Notes under the pieces: model-generated | Seen by the model: only the letters and a program-made list of their open reading frames with translations | What the model was told of the DNA's origin: nothing | Databases searched by the model: none | NCBI GenBank assembly: GCA_934667795.1 | Contig: CAKUMP010000082.1 | Span: 1 to 9,357, forward strand | Length of the DNA stretch: 9,357 nt | Reading direction: 5' to 3' | Source of the DNA: an uncultured Chthoniobacterales bacterium | Lineage (GTDB): Bacteria; Verrucomicrobiota; Verrucomicrobiia; Chthoniobacterales; CAKUMP01 | Program-made: the position numbers and the translations under genes | In this document: positions 5,092 to 9,357 of the stretch, one piece after another | Layout: every line of letters starts with the position of its first letter | Position numbering within the stretch: the stretch's first letter is position 1

Positions 5092-7626
5092 ATGTGTAAG
5101 GAAATGGGAGGGGTTGTTATTTTGAAATACCGGAATCGGCTCATTTTTTTATTATTGTATGGGGTGTTATTATTCCTGTCCTCAGGGATGCGGTGGTGGT
5201 GGGAAGAAAAAAGGTGGCATCGTGCCGATCGGCAGTACGCGCTTCTGGAAGTCGAAACGGAAAAAGGCAAGCAGCAACTCGGGATTGCTTATCGAATTCT
5301 GGAAGGTCGCGGCAACCTGCATCAGGCGGGAGAACTTCCTGTTGTCGTCGTGCGTGGAATTACACAAAATGATGATGCGGTCGAGAAGTTGGTAAAGCAC
5401 TGGCAGGAAGAGCGGCATGTTTTATTAGTGGACTGGACCGGGATGGGAGGTTCTGAAACCGCGGAGAAAGATTCTTCGATTGCGATTCAGACAGACTATC
5501 TGACAGGCGTTTTAGAAAAATTACCGGACTGGGAGAAATTTCATGTCGTGGGATATGGGTACGGGGGGACAGTGGCCGGGTTACTGACGCAAAAAAGTCA
5601 GGGAGTGGTTTCTCTGGGATTGATTTCGGCGCTGGGGGTAGAGGAATTAACGTTATTAGGCGATCGCACATTGAATCAGGCTATTTATGGGAGTGCCTGG
5701 GGGATATTGCGAGCGGGCACTTTAGTGCTTCCGCATTTTGGGTGGCTGGATCAACTGCCATTTGGGCTGGATGCCGTGAATATCTTGATAGACAGCGACC
5801 AGCGGCCGGTGCGTCAGGCATTTTCTGAATTTGAAGAGCCCGTCTTGATTGTGCATGGAACAGAAGACCCACTCGTTACTATTGGTGCCGCCTATGAGCA
5901 TCATCGGATCATGCCACAATCGCAATTGGTGGAAATCCGGGGTGGGCATCGTATCGCGGAAGAATACGCAGAAAAAATAGGCCAGCAGTTTACCACTTTT
6001 TTCGAACAGGTGGAACATGGAGAAGGAAAAAGCGGGAAGGACGTTTCTGAAGAAAAACGCAACCTCGCACAAGAGTCCTACTCTTCCAACCGTCAACCGG
6101 TCGCAACCGGACATGCCTTATTGGTGTTTTTAATTTTATTAGCGGTCGTCACCCATATTAGTGAAGACTTAACCTGTGCGATCACCGGGATATTGGTATC
6201 GGAAAAAGTGCTGCCCTATTGGCCGGCGGTATTTGCGCTTTTTTGTGGGATATTTATTGGGGATTTACTGGTATTCGGGACAGGAAAATGGCTGGGAAAA
6301 GACGCCTTGCATAAAGTCCCGTTCAAGTGGTTTATTCACACGCGTCATATTGACAAGACCGTAGAGTTTGTAAAACGGCATGGAGCGTGGTTAATCATGA
6401 GTTCCCGTTTTTTGCCTGGGACGCGGATTCCGGTATATTTTGCGGCGGGAGTTGTGGGGGTTAGTTTCTGGCGTTTTCTGGGGATTTTCTTTTTAGCCTG
6501 TGCGATCTGGACTCCGATTGTCGTCGCGTTATGTGCCTTGATTGGAGGAAAGGTGCTGGCGATTTTGCGTGTGTATGAAGATTACGCCGGGTGGGCGATT
6601 CTGGGGACGATATTGGTGGCCTGGGTGGTTGCAAAAGTAGCATTTCCGATGTTTAACCTGAAAGGGAGAAGAATGCTGGTAGCCACATGGCGAGGCGTGT
6701 TCAACTGGCGATCCTGGGCGAGGTGGTTACGTTTTGTTCCGGTGGGCGCGGTGTTGGTGAAGCATCCAGTAAAAACGCTGCGTTATTTTTCCTTTTTATT
6801 TAAAGAAGGGTTTCGAGGAAATGGGTACCAGCGTCGCAGCGCTCTGTTGAAAACTTTGGGGGAAGTTGTTGCGGTGGAAGATGCCTGTGTGCGGATTGAT
6901 AAAAAGCAAGGGAAATGGCAATGGGAGGGGGAATGGAAAGGAAATGCCGAACAGCGGCTGATCTGGAAAATCGATCGACTATACTGGCCACCCGGAAGCT
7001 GGGTTTCGGGAAGAGGGACACACGAAACAAAAATGGCAGAAGCAATCCATTTTGCAAAAACAGAAAGACAGCGAATCATCGGACAAGCGGAAATCCCCGG
7101 GCGAGCATTAAGTTTATTTTATATTAAAAACCAGGGGCAAGGCGGCATTCAATGGTTAGGTGCGGGAGAACGTTTGATCCCGTCAGTTATAGGCGACGGT
7201 TTATCGAGTGTGGAACGGCTTATTCTGGAAAGCCCTGAATTAATGGGAAGAGAGTCAGAGTACTTGCGTCAGGAAGGGAGTCTGCTTGCACGGATTCCAC
7301 AAGAAGGAGAAAAAGTGCGCCTGTTGGAATTGCCGTGTCGTCATGCAGGAGTTTTATTGAACACGGTAGAACTGGAAGACTTGCCCTGGCTGGAAGCATT
7401 TTCAACCCGATTAATGGAACGTAAAAATGTCTTGCCGGTAGTTGGGCGAATGGAATTTCGCTGGAACATGGAAGATGAAAAAAGCGAACAGGGTGGGGAA
7501 GTATTATTAGTGGAAGTCGCGCCATGGCCCACCGAAGCCATTCATTTGCTGGTAAAAGATGTCGGCTTGAGCACTGCCATGCGGCAGTGGAGGACATGCT
7601 GGGAAGAAGTTGTGGCTAATTACTAG
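5092..7626 (+). CDS. Tripartite membrane protein: alpha/beta-hydrolase-like, DedA/VTT, ATP-grasp-like C-terminus
   Basis: 844 residues in one uninterrupted frame. Residues 12-31: positively charged KYRNR then a hydrophobic anchor. Residues about 60-305: alpha/beta-hydrolase fold with VVVVRGI (84-90), VDWTGMGGSE (113-122), an elbow GYGYGG (154-159) in which Gly156 replaces the nucleophile Ser, VHGTEDP with Asp259, and GGH with His286. Residues about 338-520: DedA/VTT domain, with THISEDLTCAITGILVSEKV, FIGD (388-391) and the hallmark SSRFLPGTRIPVYFAAG (437-453). Residues about 533-844: weak but colinear resemblance to a membrane-associated ATP-grasp/D-Ala-D-Ala-ligase-like family: W-x-x-W-x-x-W-x-x-x-x-P block (539-550), VIGDGLSSVERLIL (699-712), RIPQEGEKVRLLEL (734-747), VVGRMEF (783-789), LLVEVAPWPTEAIH (805-818). 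DedA proteins move lipids such as undecaprenyl phosphate, so an envelope-lipid role is inferred. ATG 5092 is used; TTG 5122, with a better-placed ribosome site, would remove 10 residues. It lies 21 bp behind dinB. Confidence 0.85.
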   Translation: MCKEMGGVVILKYRNRLIFLLLYGVLLFLSSGMRWWWEEKRWHRADRQYALLEVETEKGKQQLGIAYRILEGRGNLHQAGELPVVVVRGITQNDDAVEKLVKHWQEERHVLLVDWTGMGGSETAEKDSSIAIQTDYLTGVLEKLPDWEKFHVVGYGYGGTVAGLLTQKSQGVVSLGLISALGVEELTLLGDRTLNQAIYGSAWGILRAGTLVLPHFGWLDQLPFGLDAVNILIDSDQRPVRQAFSEFEEPVLIVHGTEDPLVTIGAAYEHHRIMPQSQLVEIRGGHRIAEEYAEKIGQQFTTFFEQVEHGEGKSGKDVSEEKRNLAQESYSSNRQPVATGHALLVFLILLAVVTHISEDLTCAITGILVSEKVLPYWPAVFALFCGIFIGDLLVFGTGKWLGKDALHKVPFKWFIHTRHIDKTVEFVKRHGAWLIMSSRFLPGTRIPVYFAAGVVGVSFWRFLGIFFLACAIWTPIVVALCALIGGKVLAILRVYEDYAGWAILGTILVAWVVAKVAFPMFNLKGRRMLVATWRGVFNWRSWARWLRFVPVGAVLVKHPVKTLRYFSFLFKEGFRGNGYQRRSALLKTLGEVVAVEDACVRIDKKQGKWQWEGEWKGNAEQRLIWKIDRLYWPPGSWVSGRGTHETKMAEAIHFAKTERQRIIGQAEIPGRALSLFYIKNQGQGGIQWLGAGERLIPSVIGDGLSSVERLILESPELMGRESEYLRQEGSLLARIPQEGEKVRLLELPCRHAGVLLNTVELEDLPWLEAFSTRLMERKNVLPVVGRMEFRWNMEDEKSEQGGEVLLVEVAPWPTEAIHLLVKDVGLSTAMRQWRTCWEEVVANY
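5106..5113 (+). promoter_or_regulatory. Ribosome binding site supporting an alternative TTG start
   Basis: GGGAGGGG sits 8 bases before TTG 5122-5124, which would begin MKYRNRLIFLLL directly at the membrane anchor. The ATG at 5092 has AAGG (5078-5081) about 10 bases upstream and GAGGGG (5083-5088) only three bases away, so both starts remain possible. Confidence 0.4.
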
Positions 7627-7750
7627 GGTTGTGTGACGAAAACGTAACAGTTTCTTGGTAGGTAGATCAAAAGGTGGGTGGTAGGTGTTTGGGAGTTATC
7701 GGAGAAAGCGTACCTGGAAGGGGCGTTTTGATACCGATATTCAACCCAAA

Positions 7751-7756
7751 AAGGAG
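7751..7756 (+). promoter_or_regulatory. Ribosome binding site fixing the porin start at TTG 7766
   Basis: AAGGAG, a full Shine-Dalgarno core, lies 9 bases before TTG 7766-7768. The frame stays open upstream to GTG 7685, but those 27 residues (rich in Arg and Lys, without hydrophobic character) would precede a textbook signal peptide, so the TTG is preferred. Confidence 0.8.
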
Positions 7757-7765
7757 AATAAGAAA

Positions 7766-8956
7766 TTGAAAAAAATCGTTAAGAAAACAGCGACCGCAGT
7801 GGCAGCATCTGCCATCATGGTTTCTGTATCGGGCCAGGCCATGGCCGGGGATAAATACCTGGAGGCACTGGAAGACCGTTTAGCCACTTTGGAGCGTGAA
7901 TTGAATATCATGCAGCGTGATGCCAAAGGGAAAAACATTGTAGCGGATAATGAAGTGCCCGTTTATGTCACTCCTAAATCCAAATATGTGGATGAGCTGA
8001 AAATTTCCGGACGTGTCCAGTATCAGTTTGGATACGTGAACAGCAGTGAAGGAAATTACAGCACACAGGAATTTCGCCGGGTGCGTCTTGGAGTAGAAGG
8101 AAAACTGCAGGATGATTTCAAGTTCAAGCTGAGCATGAACCTTCTTCCAAACGACGTTTCTCTGGATGAAGTATTATTGCAATATGTGGCATATGATGAA
8201 ATTCAGCCATTTATTGGGGTAGTGAAACCACGCTTCAGTTTGGAAGAAACGACATCCTCTGCGAGGATTCTGACGATTGAACGTTCCAACATCGTAAATA
8301 CTCTGTCCACTGGTAAAATTATCGGTGCGGGGATTGAAGGGGAATTGGGATGGTTCAATTATTCGGTAGGGGTATATAATGGTGAAGGTGAAGGATACAA
8401 CACCAATACGGAAAACGTGAATTCACGTTATTTGTATAATGCGAGTATCGGAGCGGATTTCGGAAAAGTTGCGCTGCGTGCAGATTACATGTACAGCGAC
8501 GACGATCCTAAGTTTAATTCCAATGTTCAGTCTGATTACCAGCATAACTTCTCAGGAAGTGCTGCGTTGAATCTCGGGCGTTTTGATTTCACTACAGAAT
8601 TTTTGTGGGCAGAATCATTCGAAGGGGATTCCGTCTGGGGCGTGATTGCCATGCCGTCCTTCTACCTTGTTCCTAAAAAACTGCAATTTGTGGTTCGTGG
8701 GGAATATTCCGAAGGAGACAGCGGAGACAGCCTCCGTGCGCCTAGCCGTTATTTACGTCGTGTCACCGGCATCGTGGATGGCGGACGCGGGGATGAATAC
8801 TACGCGGTGTATGGTGGTTTGAACTACTACTTGCATGGAAATGACCTGAAATTCATGTTAGGTGCGGAATACTCCAAGCTGGAAGATAAAATCCAGGGAG
8901 ATGGCGGATCTATTGACGGGGTAACTGTCTGGGGCGCTGTCCGTATGTTGTTCTAA
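7766..8956 (+). CDS. OprO/OprP-like outer-membrane porin
   Basis: 396 residues from the TTG start, forming an anion- or phosphate-type channel in the outer membrane. The first 26 residues are a Sec signal peptide: KKIVKK, a hydrophobic Ala/Val core, and SGQAMA before GDKY. The start of the mature protein, KYLEALEDRLATLEREL, is a heptad-patterned coiled coil, as in many trimeric porins of this style. Then come alternating amphipathic beta strands: LKISGRVQYQFGY, FRRVRLGVEGKLQDDFKFKL, and FIGVVKPRFSLEETTSSARI with ITIER-like LTIERSNI, which matches the phosphate-selective porin O/P family. The last residues, VTVWGAVRMLF, end in Phe, the usual outer-membrane assembly signal. Substrate specificity is not provable from sequence, and no Pho-box-like repeat was seen upstream (7627-7765). 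The 139-bp gap after the fusion gene suggests its own promoter, but I cannot name one confidently. Confidence 0.9.
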   Translation: MKKIVKKTATAVAASAIMVSVSGQAMAGDKYLEALEDRLATLERELNIMQRDAKGKNIVADNEVPVYVTPKSKYVDELKISGRVQYQFGYVNSSEGNYSTQEFRRVRLGVEGKLQDDFKFKLSMNLLPNDVSLDEVLLQYVAYDEIQPFIGVVKPRFSLEETTSSARILTIERSNIVNTLSTGKIIGAGIEGELGWFNYSVGVYNGEGEGYNTNTENVNSRYLYNASIGADFGKVALRADYMYSDDDPKFNSNVQSDYQHNFSGSAALNLGRFDFTTEFLWAESFEGDSVWGVIAMPSFYLVPKKLQFVVRGEYSEGDSGDSLRAPSRYLRRVTGIVDGGRGDEYYAVYGGLNYYLHGNDLKFMLGAEYSKLEDKIQGDGGSIDGVTVWGAVRMLF

Positions 8957-8994
8957 TTTGAACAGCAAAAATATTTCAGATCATGGTTGATGAT

Positions 8995-9027
8995 TGGGGA
9001 GAGTGCGTGTAACGTGCTCTCCCCATT
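8995..9027 (+). terminator. Strong intrinsic terminator after the porin gene
   Basis: A 14-bp stem (8995-9008 with 9012-9025; twelve Watson-Crick pairs and two G-T wobbles) closes on a GTA loop. Its base contains GGGGAGAG/CTCTCCCC, and a moderately T-rich tail follows (TTCTACTTGTT). It begins 39 bases after the porin stop and separates that gene from the lipoprotein gene. Confidence 0.8.
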
Positions 9028-9034
9028 CTACTTG

Positions 9035-9065
9035 TTGATGAGTCAGCGAGATCTCCTTGTATAAA
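9035..9065 (+). promoter_or_regulatory. Weak candidate promoter for the lipoprotein gene
   Basis: TTGATG (9035-9040) and TATAAA (9060-9065) resemble -35 and -10 boxes, but the 19-base spacer is longer than the usual 17. The position between the porin terminator and the next start is sensible. Low confidence. Confidence 0.22.
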
Positions 9066-9070
9066 GGAGA
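9052..9070 (+). other. Hairpin that masks an AAGGAG sequence in the lipoprotein leader
   Basis: TCTCCTT (9052-9058) pairs perfectly with AAGGAGA (9064-9070) around a GTATA loop. The masked AAGGAG is an ideal ribosome-binding sequence but lies about 31 bases before the ATG at 9101, and no other start codon lies at the right distance. It could be an operator, a leader structure or chance. Confidence 0.35.
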
Positions 9071-9100
9071 AAATAAGGATAAAATAAGAAAAGCGTTAAT

Positions 9101-9357
9101 ATGAGAAAATTACTGGGAATGTTATGGATTGGGGTGGGGATCTGTTTTTTGAGTGGGTGTGCGAGTACAGGGACAGAAAATAGCGTGGGGAGTGGAACCA
9201 GGGATCAACTGGACAAAGAAATGGGCTTGCCTGACGCAAAGCTGGGGGCAGGATTAGACCGTTTTTCGGGAATGGAAATAATTGAAGATGCCGGACGCTG
9301 GCAAACGTATCAGCGGGCCTCGGATACGTTGAAATGGAAAGGGATCCCGGTGGAGTC
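9101..9357 (+). CDS. Putative lipoprotein, N-terminal part (3'-truncated by window edge)
   Basis: An open frame from ATG 9101 to the right edge with no stop: 85 full codons and two bases. It begins MRKLLGMLWIGVGICFLSGC: a short basic n-region, a hydrophobic stretch and a lipobox LSGC, with Cys20 as the predicted lipidated residue. The next residues, ASTG, lack Asp at +2, so outer-membrane sorting is likely if Lol rules apply. After a Ser/Gly/Thr-rich linker come LDKEMGLPDAKLG and later GRWQTYQRASDTLKWKG, which I do not recognise as any family. The ribosome site is weak (AAGAAAAG about 8 bases upstream). It lies 144 bp behind the porin with a terminator between, so it is probably a separate unit. 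Confidence 0.8.
   Translation, partial: MRKLLGMLWIGVGICFLSGCASTGTENSVGSGTRDQLDKEMGLPDAKLGAGLDRFSGMEIIEDAGRWQTYQRASDTLKWKGIPVE

Noticed and set aside
7627..7765. Terminator or Pho box between the fusion gene and the porin
   Set aside because: TGTGACG/CGTAACA (around an AAAA loop) has a central mismatch and no strong T-run, and no CTGTCAT-like direct repeats are seen.

Overview
The window looks like chromosomal DNA of a Gram-negative bacterium of the PVC group, most likely Verrucomicrobiota (possibly Opitutae or Lentisphaerota). Three features suggest this: a protein with an autotransporter-associated beta-strand repeat ending in a PEP-CTERM sorting tail, an OprO/OprP-type outer-membrane porin with a coiled-coil N-terminus, and a lipoprotein with a lipobox. 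The assignment is an inference from gene style, not from a marker gene. No tRNA, rRNA, CRISPR array, transposase or integrase is visible.

Layout: (1) Positions 1-2169, plus strand, hold the 3' two thirds of gnd (decarboxylating 6-phosphogluconate dehydrogenase), followed 52 bp later by an Ldh_2-family (malate/L-lactate dehydrogenase-like) oxidoreductase. The two probably form one transcription unit for NAD(P)-linked sugar-acid or hydroxyacid oxidation. (2) Positions 2170-2337 are a short convergent spacer with a candidate terminator for each direction; the minus-strand one overlaps the end of a coding region. (3) Positions 2338-3798, minus strand, encode a secreted PEP-CTERM protein that is unrelated to its neighbours. 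(4) Positions 3967-7626, plus strand, hold dinB (DNA polymerase IV) and, 21 bp downstream, an 844-residue multidomain membrane protein. (5) Positions 7766-8956 encode a phosphate-selective-porin-like protein starting at TTG, closed by a strong terminator. (6) Position 9101 to the window edge is the start of an unrecognised lipoprotein gene.

The most unusual object is the 844-residue protein at 5092-7626. It joins an N-terminal membrane anchor, an alpha/beta-hydrolase domain whose nucleophile-elbow serine is glycine, a complete-looking DedA/VTT membrane domain, and a C-terminal region that resembles the C-terminal part of a membrane-associated ATP-grasp (D-Ala-D-Ala-ligase-like) family with altered metal-binding motifs. 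DedA proteins move or scramble lipids, including the undecaprenyl-phosphate carrier. A fusion of two apparently degenerate enzyme folds to such a transporter could be a lipid-handling or envelope-maintenance device, but that function is inference.

Start codons need care here: dinB, the fusion gene and the porin all have plausible non-ATG starts, and for the porin TTG is clearly the better choice.
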